A DNA stretch of 64,000 nt. Origin: Neisseria sp. oral taxon 014 str. F0314. GTDB lineage: Bacteria > Pseudomonadota > Gammaproteobacteria > Burkholderiales > Neisseriaceae. A model generated the notes under the pieces. The model did not search any database. It saw only the letters and a program-made list of their open reading frames with translations, and was not told the DNA's origin. The first letter of the stretch is position 1. Every line of letters begins with the position of its first letter. The DNA lies in assembly GCF_005886145.1 (NCBI RefSeq), contig NZ_CP040504.1, positions 310,001 to 374,000 of the forward strand, given 5' to 3'. Position numbers and translations under genes: made by a program. Shown here piece after piece: positions 9,937 through 18,821 of the stretch.

Positions 9937-10518
9937 CTACCCTACCCTGTAAAACGCCAGGCTTCCGAGCAGGTTTGGCAGATGTCTGACCCGTTTGTTT
10001 CCGGCCATGACCGCGCGTTCGAGCACGCGGATATTGTTTTTGGCACACAGCAAATCAAAGTCTTTCAGCGTACACCAATGGATATTCGGCGTGTTGTACC
10101 AATGGTAAGGCATCCGTTCGGAAACCGGCATATGGCCGCCCAGCGCAATCTGGAAACGGTTGCGCCAATAACCGAAATTCGGGAAGGTAACCACGGCCTG
10201 TTTGGCCACGCGCATCAGGCCGCGCAGTATCATTTCAGTGTTCTGCATCGACTGTATGGTCTGGCTCAGCACGATGACATCGAAAGTGTTGTCGCCGAAC
10301 TCTTCCAAACCCTGCTCCAAATCGGCCTGAATGACGTTCACGCCGCGCGACATCGCTTCGATTACGCTGTCGGTATCGATTTCGACGCCGTAGCCGCTGC
10401 ATTCCTTGTGTCCGACCAGTGCCGCCAACAATTCGCCGTTGCCGCAGCCCAAATCCAAAACGCGGCTGCCTGCGGGAATCCAGTCGTAAATCAGTTGTAA
10501 ATCGTCGCGCAGGTTCAT
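9937..10518 (-). CDS. metW: Methionine biosynthesis protein MetW
   Basis: 193-residue class I SAM-dependent methyltransferase-like protein. Motif I is [15 protein letters not shown] at about residues 20-34, with GYGVEID following. MetW is nearly always found just after metX and is thought to act with it in homoserine acylation. Its ATG overlaps the metX stop in an ATGA arrangement, indicating translational coupling. Confidence 0.94.
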   Translation of the reverse strand: MNLRDDLQLIYDWIPAGSRVLDLGCGNGELLAALVGHKECSGYGVEIDTDSVIEAMSRGVNVIQADLEQGLEEFGDNTFDVIVLSQTIQSMQNTEMILRGLMRVAKQAVVTFPNFGYWRNRFQIALGGHMPVSERMPYHWYNTPNIHWCTLKDFDLLCAKNNIRVLERAVMAGNKRVRHLPNLLGSLAFYRVG

Positions 10519-11654
10519 GGCTGCAACTCCCGATGGACATTATTCATATAGGTGCGCACGGCACGGATGTAGGCTTCGTCTTCCATCAGGAAGGCATCGT
10601 GGCCGTGGAAAGACTTGACTTCGATATACTGCACCGGCTTGGCGGCGGCAATCAGCGCCTTAACCAATTCCTTCGAGCGTTCGGGTGAAAAACGCCAGTC
10701 GGAACTGAAGCTGGCGACGAAAAACCGCGCCTGCACGTCTTGCAGCGCCCTAGTCAGATTGCCGCCGAAATCCGCCGCCGGATCGAAATAGTCCAGCGCT
10801 TTGGTCATCAGCAGATAAGTGTTGGCGTCAAACTGTCCGGCGAACTTGTCCCCCTGATAACGCAGGTAGGATTCGACTTCAAATTCAACGTCGTAACCGT
10901 ATTGGTAACCGTTTGAACGCAGATCGCGCCCGAATTTTTTGCCCAATCCGTCTTCGGCAAGATAAGTGATGTGCCCCATCATTCGGGCGATGCGCAGGCC
11001 GCGGGTCGGCGTTTTGCCTTGGCGCGCATAATGTCCTTCGTTAAAATCGGGGTCGGTCAGAATCGCCTGCCGCGCTACGTCGTTGAACGCGATGTTCTGC
11101 GTTGAGAGTTTGGGGGCGGACGCGATAACCAGCGCATGGCGCACACGCTCAGGATAGGAAATCGTCCACTGCAAAGCCTGCATACCGCCCAAGCTGCCGC
11201 CGACAACCGCCGCCCATTGCCGGATGCCCAGATAATCCGCCAACAGCGCCTGCGATTTCACCCAGTCTTTAACCGTAACCAACGGAAAATCCGCGCCGTA
11301 GTCCCGACCTGTTTCGGGATTTTGCGACAACGGGCCGGTACTGCCGTGGCAACCGCCCAGATTGTTCAAGCCGACCACGAAAAACCGTTCCGTATCAATC
11401 GGTTTGCCAGGCCCCACCATACTGTCCCACCAGCCCGGGTATTTGTCTTCCGCCGAATAACGGCCGGCAACGTGGTGGTTGCCCGACAAGGCATGGCAGA
11501 TAAGTACGGCGTTGCTTTTTTCTGCGTTCAACATACCGTATGTTTCAATCATCAAGTCAAAACGCGGCAGGTTTTGGCCGTTCTCCAACGGGAGCGGCGT
11601 TTCAAACGGAATTTTCTGCGGTACGCCAAACGCCGCAGAGGTATTTTTACTCAT
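10515..11654 (-). CDS. metX: Homoserine O-acyltransferase MetX
   Basis: 379-residue alpha/beta-hydrolase-fold acyltransferase that activates homoserine for methionine synthesis. The nucleophile elbow [12 protein letters not shown] places Ser near 154. The catalytic Asp ([11 protein letters not shown]) and His (SFHGHDAFL) are near the C-terminus. MetX proteins encoded next to MetW are often succinyl rather than acetyl transferases, so the acyl donor is uncertain. The start is the ATG at 11654; the longer frame to 11885 runs across a DUS and a divergent small gene. Confidence 0.94.
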   Translation of the reverse strand: MSKNTSAAFGVPQKIPFETPLPLENGQNLPRFDLMIETYGMLNAEKSNAVLICHALSGNHHVAGRYSAEDKYPGWWDSMVGPGKPIDTERFFVVGLNNLGGCHGSTGPLSQNPETGRDYGADFPLVTVKDWVKSQALLADYLGIRQWAAVVGGSLGGMQALQWTISYPERVRHALVIASAPKLSTQNIAFNDVARQAILTDPDFNEGHYARQGKTPTRGLRIARMMGHITYLAEDGLGKKFGRDLRSNGYQYGYDVEFEVESYLRYQGDKFAGQFDANTYLLMTKALDYFDPAADFGGNLTRALQDVQARFFVASFSSDWRFSPERSKELVKALIAAAKPVQYIEVKSFHGHDAFLMEDEAYIRAVRTYMNNVHRELQP

Positions 11655-11775
11655 GTTTGTTCCAACTGGTGCGGCAAAAAAGTTATTATAGCGGTTTGAA
11701 AATGGTTTGTGCATGGAGCCTGCCACGGTTTCAGACGGCCTTTTTAAACGAAAAACAAACGCCCACGGATTTGCC

Positions 11776-11976
11776 ATGATAGGCCGCCTCCTCCGCCTCT
11801 TTTTCTTCTTCGCCCTAATCGCGCTGGTTATCCACCGCCTGTGTAGCCGCCGCCAGAAACGCACCCTGCGCGAAATCGCCTCCATCAGCGCATGGGTACT
11901 GATCGGAGCGTCTGCCGCAACATTGGTGTGGTATTTGATATTGCTTTATTTCAAACATATTCCGGATTCGTATTGA
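11776..11976 (+). CDS. Small two-helix inner-membrane protein, unknown
   Basis: 66 residues, [22 protein letters not shown] onward: a hydrophobic helix at about 4-20, a basic cytoplasmic loop ([11 protein letters not shown]) and a second helix at about 37-57. I do not recognise the family. The start is chosen inside a longer open frame that begins within a DUS. It diverges from metX and is followed by a clear DUS terminator, which supports it being a real transcription unit. Confidence 0.55.
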   Translation: MIGRLLRLFFFFALIALVIHRLCSRRQKRTLREIASISAWVLIGASAATLVWYLILLYFKHIPDSY

Positions 11977-11987
11977 ACAAATGAAAA

Positions 11988-12028
11988 AGGCCGTCTGAAA
12001 CGACTGTAAACACCGTTTCAGACGGCCT
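11988..12028. terminator. DUS hairpin between the small membrane gene and ilvA
   Basis: Arms at 11988-11999 and 12017-12028, extended on both sides (GAAAA and TTTTC), between convergent genes. Confidence 0.8.
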
Positions 12029-12050
12029 TTTTCATCAAAAACCAATCAAA

Positions 12051-13577
12051 TCAAGCCAAAAAGAGTTTGTAGGCGGCGTTTCGGGTTTCGTCCTGATAAA
12101 AGTAGCCCAATCTTTCCAAAAACTGCTCGAAGGCTTGCCCGTCTTTCGGTGGTACGTCGATGCCGACCAGAATGCGGCCGTAATCTGCACCGTGGTTTCG
12201 GTAATGGAACAGAGTGATGTTCCAATCGCTTTGCATGTGGTTGAGAAAACGTGCCAATGCGCCCGGCCGTTCAGGAAATTCAAAGCTGATCAGGCGTTCG
12301 TTCTGTACTTTGTCGGTGCGGCCGCCGACCATGTAGCGGATATGGATTTTGGCGATTTCGTCGTCGGTCAGGTCTTGGTTGGGCAGGCCGGCGGCGGCCA
12401 GTTGCTGGCTGATGACGGCTAGGTCGCGTGAACCGGCGGTTTGAATGCCGACAAAGATATGCGCGTTTTTGTCATCACCGTAGCGGTAGTTGAATTCGGT
12501 GATACTGCGATTGCCTAACAGATTGATAAACTTTAGGAAACTTCCGGGTTGCTCGGGGATGGTTACGGCGAAAATACCTTCGTTGCCTTCGCCCAGTTCG
12601 CTGCGTTCCGAAACGTGGCGCAGGCGGTGGAAATTGATGTTGGCGCCGCTGGTAACGGCTACCAATGTTTGGCCTTCCACGCCGTTGCGCTGAATGTAGG
12701 CTTTCAAGCCGGCCAACGCCAAGGCGCCGGCCGGTTCCATGATGCTGCGGGTATCGTCGAAAATATCTTTAATGGCGCCGCATATGGCATCGGTATCGAC
12801 GGTGATGATTTCGTCGAGCAGGTCGCGGCAGAGGCGGAAGGTTTCGTCTCCGACGACTTTTACGGCGGTGCCGTCTGAAAACAGGCCGACATCTTTCAAG
12901 TGCACGACGCTGCCATGTTCCACCGACTGTTTCATGCCGCAGGAATCGTTGGTTTGTACGCCGATGACTTTAATATCAGGGCGGACTTGCTTGATAAACG
13001 CGGCCACACCTGCGGCCAGCCCGCCGCCGCCTATTGGGACGAACACGGCATTGATTTTGTCCGCCCGCTGGCGCACGATTTCCATACCGACGGTGCCCTG
13101 TCCAGCAATCACATCGGGATCGTCAAACGGCGCGATATAGGTCAGATTGTCTTTTGCAGCCAGTTCCATCGCATGGTCGTAGGCATCGTTGTAAGACACG
13201 CCTTTGAGCACCACTTCGGCTCCGCGGTTTTTAACCGCATCAATCTTAATCTGCGGCGAGGTTTCAGGCATTACGATGACCGCGCGGCAACCCAGCCGTT
13301 GCGCCGAGAGCGCCACCCCCTGCGCATGGTTGCCCGCGCTGGCGGCAATCACGCCGCGAGCCAGTGACTCTTTCGGCAGTTTGGCCATTTTGTTGTATGC
13401 GCCGCGGATTTTGAACGAGAAAACAGGCTGTAAGTCTTCGCGTTTGAGCAGGATATTGTTTTTCAGACGGCCTGAAAGGCTGCGCGCCTGCTCCAAAGGG
13501 GTTTCGACCGCCACATCGTAAACGGAAGCAGTCAGGATGCGGATGAGGTAGTCGGAATAGGATGGGCGGGTGTTCAT
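12051..13577 (-). CDS. ilvA: Biosynthetic threonine ammonia-lyase
   Basis: PLP enzyme of 508 residues that deaminates threonine to 2-oxobutanoate, the first step to isoleucine. The PLP lysine sits in FSFKIRGAYNK near residue 58, the phosphate-binding glycine loop is GGGGLAAG, and the last 170 residues form two ACT-like regulatory domains, as in the isoleucine-inhibited E. coli IlvA (514 aa). Start is one of two adjacent ATGs (13577 or 13580). No other ilv gene is nearby. Confidence 0.95.
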   Translation of the reverse strand: MNTRPSYSDYLIRILTASVYDVAVETPLEQARSLSGRLKNNILLKREDLQPVFSFKIRGAYNKMAKLPKESLARGVIAASAGNHAQGVALSAQRLGCRAVIVMPETSPQIKIDAVKNRGAEVVLKGVSYNDAYDHAMELAAKDNLTYIAPFDDPDVIAGQGTVGMEIVRQRADKINAVFVPIGGGGLAAGVAAFIKQVRPDIKVIGVQTNDSCGMKQSVEHGSVVHLKDVGLFSDGTAVKVVGDETFRLCRDLLDEIITVDTDAICGAIKDIFDDTRSIMEPAGALALAGLKAYIQRNGVEGQTLVAVTSGANINFHRLRHVSERSELGEGNEGIFAVTIPEQPGSFLKFINLLGNRSITEFNYRYGDDKNAHIFVGIQTAGSRDLAVISQQLAAAGLPNQDLTDDEIAKIHIRYMVGGRTDKVQNERLISFEFPERPGALARFLNHMQSDWNITLFHYRNHGADYGRILVGIDVPPKDGQAFEQFLERLGYFYQDETRNAAYKLFLA

Positions 13578-13701
13578 CATCGTAATTATCGGAAAATCAA
13601 GGTTTGCAACAAGCCGCGTTAACGGTGTGCAGACGTTTTGCAACCGAAGCGGCGAAAAGGTAAAACCATACCCTCGAGGCCGTCTGAAAGCAAGAAAAAT
13701 C

Positions 13702-13730
13702 TTAGCAAAGCCTTGGTGAGTCGGTATAAT
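13702..13730 (+). promoter_or_regulatory. Promoter for the D,D-carboxypeptidase gene
   Basis: TTAGCA at 13702-13707, a 17-bp spacer and a perfect TATAAT at 13725-13730, 100 bp before the start codon. Confidence 0.65.
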
Positions 13731-13829
13731 GACCGCCTTACAAAAGCAGGACGGGTGCCCGATAAGCCGATAGGAATACGGCCTGCCGGTCAGTCCGATA
13801 ACGATATTCCGATTTACAGATTTGAAGTC

Positions 13830-15182
13830 ATGAAGAAAACGCTACTCAGCCTCATACTCGCCGCACTTACCGCAGGAAATGCCGCCGCTGCGCCGCAACA
13901 GGCCGCTCCGGCCAAAAATCAGGCCGCATCCGCACCGGCCGCCGCCAAAGAAGCGAAACCGGCCGACCGGCCCGCTTCCGCTCCTGCTTCCAAAACAGCT
14001 TCGGAACCGGCAAACCAAACCGCTTCCGCAGCCGGAGCGGAAGCCCGGCCTTCCGGAGCACTCAGCCCCGCCGCCGTGCCGCAAATTGCCGCAACCGCCT
14101 TTATCGTCAAAGACTTGCAAAGCAATCAGGTGTTGGCCGCCAATAATCCCGATAATCTGATAGAGCCGGCATCGTTAACCAAGATGATGACCGCTTATCT
14201 GACTTTCAAAGCATTGGAAGACGGCACGCTTAAAGCCGACGAAATGCTGACCGTTTCCGATGCGGGCTGGCACACCGAAGGCTCGCGCATGTTCCTGAAC
14301 CCGCATGTTCCCGTCAGTGTCAGCGACCTGCTCAAAGGTATGATCGTCCAGTCCGGCAACGATGCCGCCATTACTTTGGCCGAAGCCATCGGCGGCATCG
14401 GCAACGATTCGGAACAAACCGAAACGCCCAAACCCCCGCTGGAAAATTTCGTCGCCATGATGAACATGGAAGCCAAACGTCTGGGCATGAATCACACCCG
14501 TTTCAACAACCCTACCGGACTGGCTTCCGAAAGGCATTTGTCCACCGTCAGCGATTTGGCGCTGCTGGCCGCCGCCCTGATTCGGGATTATCCGAAATAC
14601 TATCCGATATTTTCGCTTAAATCGTTCAGATACAACGGCATCGAGCAACCCAACCGCAACCTGCTCCTTTTCCGCGACAGCAGCGTCGACGGCTTGAAAA
14701 CCGGCCATACGGAAAGCGCAGGTTACAACCTCGCCGCTTCCAGCAACCGCAACGGCCGCCGCATTATCACCATCGTGGTCGGCGCCGAATCCACCGAGGC
14801 GCGCGCTTCCGAAAGCGGCAAACTGCTCAACTGGGCGTTGCAGGCGTTCGACACGCCGAAACTGTATGACGCAGGCGAAGTGATTTCGCAGGTCAAAGTT
14901 TATAAAGGCAGTGCCAACGCGGTGAAAATCGGCTTTGCCGACGATACCTACATCACCATCCCGCACGGTTCCGGCCACCGCATCAGACCCGTATTGGAAA
15001 CCGAACAGCCCGTACTCGCTCCGATTGAGAAAGGCAGCATTTTAGGCAAACTGAAAATCATGAACGGCAAAGAAGTCTTGGCTGAAAAAAATGTCGTCGC
15101 GCTGACCTCCGTCGAAGAAGACAACTGGTTCGGTCGGACTTGGGACAGCATCGTCCTTTGGTTTAAAAGCGTGTTCGGCTGA
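13830..15182 (+). CDS. D-alanyl-D-alanine carboxypeptidase, PBP5/6 type
   Basis: Periplasmic low-molecular-mass penicillin-binding protein of 450 residues that trims the terminal D-Ala of peptidoglycan stems. A signal peptide covers about 1-20. Residues 20-75 are an Ala/Pro/Lys/Glu-rich low-complexity linker. Active-site motifs are SLTK near 115, SGN near 174 and KTG near 290. A C-terminal amphipathic, Trp-rich tail (FGRTWDSIVLWFKSVFG) is a likely membrane anchor, as in DacA/DacC. The upstream in-frame extension covers the promoter and is rejected. Confidence 0.92.
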   Translation: MKKTLLSLILAALTAGNAAAAPQQAAPAKNQAASAPAAAKEAKPADRPASAPASKTASEPANQTASAAGAEARPSGALSPAAVPQIAATAFIVKDLQSNQVLAANNPDNLIEPASLTKMMTAYLTFKALEDGTLKADEMLTVSDAGWHTEGSRMFLNPHVPVSVSDLLKGMIVQSGNDAAITLAEAIGGIGNDSEQTETPKPPLENFVAMMNMEAKRLGMNHTRFNNPTGLASERHLSTVSDLALLAAALIRDYPKYYPIFSLKSFRYNGIEQPNRNLLLFRDSSVDGLKTGHTESAGYNLAASSNRNGRRIITIVVGAESTEARASESGKLLNWALQAFDTPKLYDAGEVISQVKVYKGSANAVKIGFADDTYITIPHGSGHRIRPVLETEQPVLAPIEKGSILGKLKIMNGKEVLAEKNVVALTSVEEDNWFGRTWDSIVLWFKSVFG

Positions 15183-15223
15183 AAATAACGCATCTGTCTG
15201 ACCGAGTCGAAGGCAGAATTAAA

Positions 15224-15263
15224 AGGCCGTCTGAAAAACCGGAAACGGTTTTTCAGACGGCCT
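15224..15263. terminator. DUS hairpin between the carboxypeptidase gene and proS
   Basis: Arms at 15224-15235 and 15252-15263, extended by AAAA/TTTT and AACCG/CGGTT, followed by a T run. It separates convergent genes. Confidence 0.85.
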
Positions 15264-15280
15264 TTTTTCATTTGCCGATA

Positions 15281-16990
15281 TTATTTCAACGCTGCCAGCA
15301 CTTTCGCGGCGATTTCGTCCGTCGGTACAGTCTGCGCTTCGTTGTCGCGGCGTTCGGCGTATTCGACATTGCCTTCTTTCAAGGCACGGTCGCCGATGAC
15401 GATGCGGTGCGGGATGCCCAGAAGCTCGGAGTCGTTGAGCAGTACGCCTGCGCGTTCGTCGCGGTCGTCGAGGAGGACGTCCGCGCCTGCCGCCAGCAGT
15501 TCAGTATAGATTTTGTCGGCGGCTTCGCGCACGGCGTCTGATTTTTTGTAGTTCATCGGTACGATAACGACTTCAAACGGCGCCATCGCTTTTGTCCAGA
15601 TGATGCCTTTTTCGTCGTTGTTCTGCTCGATGGCGGCGGCAACGACGCGGGTGATGCCGATACCGTAGCAGCCCATTTCCATGATTTGCGATTTGCCGTT
15701 GTTGTCGAGGAAGCTCACGTTCATGGCTTGGGTGTATTTGTCGCGCAATTGGAAGACGTGTCCGACTTCGATGCCGCGCGCCAGTTTCAGACGGCCTTGT
15801 CCGTCGGGGCTTTCGTCACCTTCGACGACGTTGCGCAAATCGACAAACTCAGGCTCGGCGGCATCGCGGCCGAAGTTGAAACCGGTATAGTGGTAGTCGT
15901 CTTCGTTCGCGCCGATAACCCAGTCCGCGCCTTTTTCGGTGGCGAAATCGGCATAGACTTTGCCTGTGAAGCCGACCGGGCCGAGCGAGCCGCCGTTTGC
16001 GCCGAACTGCGCGCGGATGGCGGCAGGGTCTGCCATGGTCAGCGGCGATTTTACGCCTGCGAGTTTTTCGGCTTTGATGTCGTTGAACTCATGGTCGCCG
16101 CGCAACAGCAATAAGACGATTTCGCCTTCGTTTTCGCCTTCGACGACAATGGATTTCAGTGTTTTTTCAATCGGAATGCTGAGGAAATCAACCAATGAAT
16201 CAATGGTTTTAACGTTCGGCGTGTGTACCTTGGTCAGCTCTGCCTGAGCAGCCGCGCGTTCGCCTTTGAGCGGCAAGGTCGGAGCCAGCTCGACATTGGC
16301 GGCGTAATCGGAAGTGTCGCTGTATGCAATCACATCTTCGCCGCTTTCCGCCAACACTTGAAACTCGTGCGAATCGGTGCCGCCGATGCTGCCGGTGTCT
16401 GCGGCGACGGGACGGAATTCCAAGCCCAGACGGGTGAAGATGCGGCAGTAAGCGTCGTACATGGCATCGTAGGTCGTCTGAAGCGAAGCGTAGTCAGCAT
16501 GGAAGGAATAGGCATCTTTCATGACGAACTCTCGCGCGCGCATCACGCCGAAGCGCGGGCGCACTTCGTCGCGGAATTTAGTTTGGATGTGGTAAAAGTT
16601 TTTCGGCAGCTGTTTGTAGCTGTTGATTTCTTTGCGCACGATGTCGGCGATGACTTCCTCGCAGGTCGGGCCCATGCAGAAATCGCGGTCGTGGCGGTCT
16701 TTCAGGCGCAGCAGTTCTTTACCGTAAAATTCCCAGCGGCCGGATTCCTGCCACAGCTCGGCAGGCTGCACCACCGGCATCAGCAACTCCACGCTGCCCG
16801 CGCGCGCCATTTCTTCGCGCACGACGTTTTCGACTTTGCGCAACACGCGCAGCCCCATCGGCATCCAAGTATAAAGGCCGGATGCGTTGGCTTTAATCAG
16901 ACCGGCGCGAATCATCAGCTTGTGGCTGGCAAGCGCGGCTTCGGCAGGGGCTTCTTTCAGGGTGGAAATGAAAAATTGGCTGGCTTTCAT
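15281..16990 (-). CDS. proS: Prolyl-tRNA synthetase
   Basis: 569-residue class II synthetase of the bacterial type, with the editing insertion between motifs 2 and 3. It charges tRNA-Pro and edits Ala-tRNA-Pro. Recognisable parts are the N-terminal [20 protein letters not shown], the motif 2 region [25 protein letters not shown] and the C-terminal anticodon-binding domain with [12 protein letters not shown]. The start is the ATG at 16990 ([10 protein letters not shown]). Both a standard DUS (near 15786) and a mucosa-dialect DUS (16471) occur within the gene. Confidence 0.97.
   Translation of the reverse strand: MKASQFFISTLKEAPAEAALASHKLMIRAGLIKANASGLYTWMPMGLRVLRKVENVVREEMARAGSVELLMPVVQPAELWQESGRWEFYGKELLRLKDRHDRDFCMGPTCEEVIADIVRKEINSYKQLPKNFYHIQTKFRDEVRPRFGVMRAREFVMKDAYSFHADYASLQTTYDAMYDAYCRIFTRLGLEFRPVAADTGSIGGTDSHEFQVLAESGEDVIAYSDTSDYAANVELAPTLPLKGERAAAQAELTKVHTPNVKTIDSLVDFLSIPIEKTLKSIVVEGENEGEIVLLLLRGDHEFNDIKAEKLAGVKSPLTMADPAAIRAQFGANGGSLGPVGFTGKVYADFATEKGADWVIGANEDDYHYTGFNFGRDAAEPEFVDLRNVVEGDESPDGQGRLKLARGIEVGHVFQLRDKYTQAMNVSFLDNNGKSQIMEMGCYGIGITRVVAAAIEQNNDEKGIIWTKAMAPFEVVIVPMNYKKSDAVREAADKIYTELLAAGADVLLDDRDERAGVLLNDSELLGIPHRIVIGDRALKEGNVEYAERRDNEAQTVPTDEIAAKVLAALK
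16471..16482 (+). repeat. mucosa-dialect DUS inside proS
   Basis: AGGTCGTCTGAA read on the plus strand within the minus-strand proS coding sequence. Confidence 0.85.
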
Positions 16991-17155
16991 GGTGTGTTTT
17001 TCTGTGTAAAAAAGTAAGCGCGTATTGTAACGCGAAACCGTTTTTCCGGTCATCGCTTTCATGGCTTTTCCTGCCAAAAACGGCGCATATCCGGATTTTT
17101 ATGCTGTTGAAAAAGGAGGCGGAAAGAAACGTTTGAAGGTCGTGTCAATCTGTTT

Positions 17156-17164
17156 TTATACACA
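17156..17164 (+). other. DnaA-box-like 9-mer, module 1
   Basis: TTATACACA, fitting the TTATNCACA DnaA-box consensus. The same word occurs 417 bp downstream. Confidence 0.55.
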
Positions 17165-17241
17165 ATCCCACACTCTTTTGTTTTGCTTGGAAATTTAGTT
17201 TTGCTTACTGACCGAGCATGACAAAATCAGCATAACCATAT

Positions 17242-17274
17242 GATTTTAATATATTTAAATATTGAATATTTTTT
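17242..17274. other. A/T-rich tract, possible DNA unwinding element
   Basis: 33 bp with only two G residues, placed 55 bp before a cluster of DnaA-box-like words. Confidence 0.45.
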
Positions 17275-17328
17275 AGGCAGAAGTAAGCGGTGTCTGTCGC
17301 CAAAGGATTTTTCCGACTTACTCCGAAT

Positions 17329-17363
17329 TTACCCACACGGTTATCCACAAAGATTGTGGGTAA
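17329..17363 (+). other. Cluster of three DnaA boxes, module 1
   Basis: TTACCCACA at 17329-17337, TTATCCACA (perfect consensus) at 17341-17349, and TGTGGGTAA at 17355-17363, an inverted copy of the first. Confidence 0.65.
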
Positions 17364-17572
17364 CAATTACCGCGCCGGCAAAGCGGATTCATTTTGAATT
17401 GCCGCTCTGCCGCATTCAGGCAAAACAGCCGCCTGAGTTCTTAACATTTTTCTTCATGCCAAACGGCAATACCAAACGTACTTTTTTATCTGAGTCGCAT
17501 TTTTTTATTATGGCGGCACACTTAATCCGCATAGCGCAAAAAAAGGCGGCCCGACAGCCTGTCAACCCATTT

Positions 17573-17581
17573 TTATACACA
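17573..17581 (+). other. DnaA-box-like 9-mer, module 2
   Basis: TTATACACA, the counterpart of the word at 17156. Confidence 0.55.
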
Positions 17582-17744
17582 ATTTTCCACTACCTTGTTT
17601 TACTTGAAAATTTATTTAGAAGGTGCTTTTTTAGTTCCAATTATTATGCAACTAATTGATTTACAAGTGATTTAATATTGCCTATTTTTCAGGCAGCAAT
17701 ATGGAACTTTTGTCGCTAAAGGATTTTTCCGACTTACTCCGAGT

Positions 17745-17779
17745 TTACCCACATAGTTATCCACAGAGTTTGTGGGTAG
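17745..17779 (+). other. Cluster of three DnaA boxes, module 2
   Basis: TTACCCACA at 17745-17753, perfect TTATCCACA at 17757-17765, and TGTGGGTAG at 17771-17779. Spacing and order copy those of module 1. Confidence 0.65.
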
Positions 17780-17867
17780 ATTTTTATGACTAATCATTAA
17801 AGCCGGCAACTGTCTTTCAGACGGCCTTTCTGCTATATTTCTTTCGTTTTCCGATAGAAAGAACGCT

Positions 17868-18707
17868 ATGTCCCTCAAACTGCTTTCCCGTGCCAAAATG
17901 TTCAACGGCCATCAGGAACAATACCGCTGCTTTTCCGAAACCTGCCGAACCGATATGAGCTTCGGCATCTACCTGCCGCCGCAGGTATTGAAAGGCTATC
18001 CCGCGCCGGTCTTGTATTTTTTGTCGGGATTGAACAGCGACAGCTCGGAACTGATACGCCAAACCGGCATCCAACGTTTCGCCGCGCAATGGAACATCAT
18101 CGTCGTTTTTCCCGACACTTCGCCGCGCGGCAGCCATATCAGCGACAGCACGGACGAGTTTATCGGACAAGGCGCGGGATTTTACGTCGATGCGGTCGAA
18201 CAGCCGTGGGCGGCGCATTATCAGATGTACAGTCATATCAGCCGCGAACTGCCCGATTGGGTGGAACGGCATTTCCCCGCCACCCAAGAGCGCAGCATCG
18301 CAGGTTTCAGCATGGGCGGGCACGGTGCGCTTTCCATCGCCCTGAAAAACTCCAGCCGCTATGCCGCCGTTTCCGCGTTCGCCCCCTTGTGCCATCCGAC
18401 CGCCAGCCGAGGCGGAAAACAGGCGTTTGCCGCCTATTTGGGCAAGGAGTCGGATGCTTGGCAGGCATACGACAGTACATCGCTCGTTCAGACGGCCTCC
18501 CGCAAACTGCCGATACTCATCGACCAAGGCGGCGCCGACCCGCTGTTCCCCGACGAACTGCAACCCGAAGCCTTCGTCAACGCCGCCCGCGCCAACGGCT
18601 TCAACGTGCAATACAAAGTCCGCCCCGGCTATGGACACAATTATTTCTTTATCGCCAGCTTTATCGATTCGCATATCGAATTTCATGCGGAGGCACTGGG
18701 TTTGTAA
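17868..18707 (+). CDS. fghA: S-formylglutathione hydrolase
   Basis: 279-residue esterase-D-type serine hydrolase that releases formate from S-formylglutathione in glutathione-dependent formaldehyde detoxification. The nucleophile elbow GFSMGGHGAL lies near residues 146-155, the Asp is in IDQGGADPLF and the His in GYGHNYFFIASFI. In Neisseria the partner alcohol dehydrogenase gene is often adjacent, but it is absent here. A single DUS (17816-17827) precedes the start. Confidence 0.93.
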   Translation: MSLKLLSRAKMFNGHQEQYRCFSETCRTDMSFGIYLPPQVLKGYPAPVLYFLSGLNSDSSELIRQTGIQRFAAQWNIIVVFPDTSPRGSHISDSTDEFIGQGAGFYVDAVEQPWAAHYQMYSHISRELPDWVERHFPATQERSIAGFSMGGHGALSIALKNSSRYAAVSAFAPLCHPTASRGGKQAFAAYLGKESDAWQAYDSTSLVQTASRKLPILIDQGGADPLFPDELQPEAFVNAARANGFNVQYKVRPGYGHNYFFIASFIDSHIEFHAEALGL

Positions 18708-18723
18708 GATATAAAGCATCGGC

Positions 18724-18767
18724 AGGCCGTCTGAAACGTGAAAACGGGATGATTTTTCAGACGGCCT
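18724..18767 (+). terminator. DUS hairpin after fghA
   Basis: Arms at 18724-18735 and 18756-18767, ending in a T run. Confidence 0.75.
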
Positions 18768-18821
18768 TTTCCTTTATATAATGGATGCCCGTCTCCGTTT
18801 TTGAAACGAAAGTATCCAAAT

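Larger units (their letters stand above)
17000..17867. other. Gene-free AT-rich region with duplicated DnaA-box module (candidate oriC)
   Basis: About 870 bp between divergent proS and fghA with no credible gene. Two diverged copies of one module lie about 416 bp apart. Each has an isolated TTATACACA, an AT-rich stretch, a 25-bp identical block (17302-17326 and 17718-17742), and a tight cluster TTACCCACA, TTATCCACA and an inverted TGTGGGTA(A/G). An almost pure A/T tract at 17242-17274 could be an unwinding element. The layout matches a bacterial replication origin; a DnaA-titration site is the alternative. dnaA and dnaN are not in the window. Confidence 0.6.

Noticed and set aside
17240-17659. 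139-codon plus-strand frame in the DnaA-box region
   Set aside because: It runs through both AT-rich DNA and the DnaA-box cluster, lacks a ribosome site and has an implausible composition.
17672-17905. 77-codon minus-strand frame
   Set aside because: It overlaps the second DnaA-box cluster and the fghA start, with no recognisable protein.
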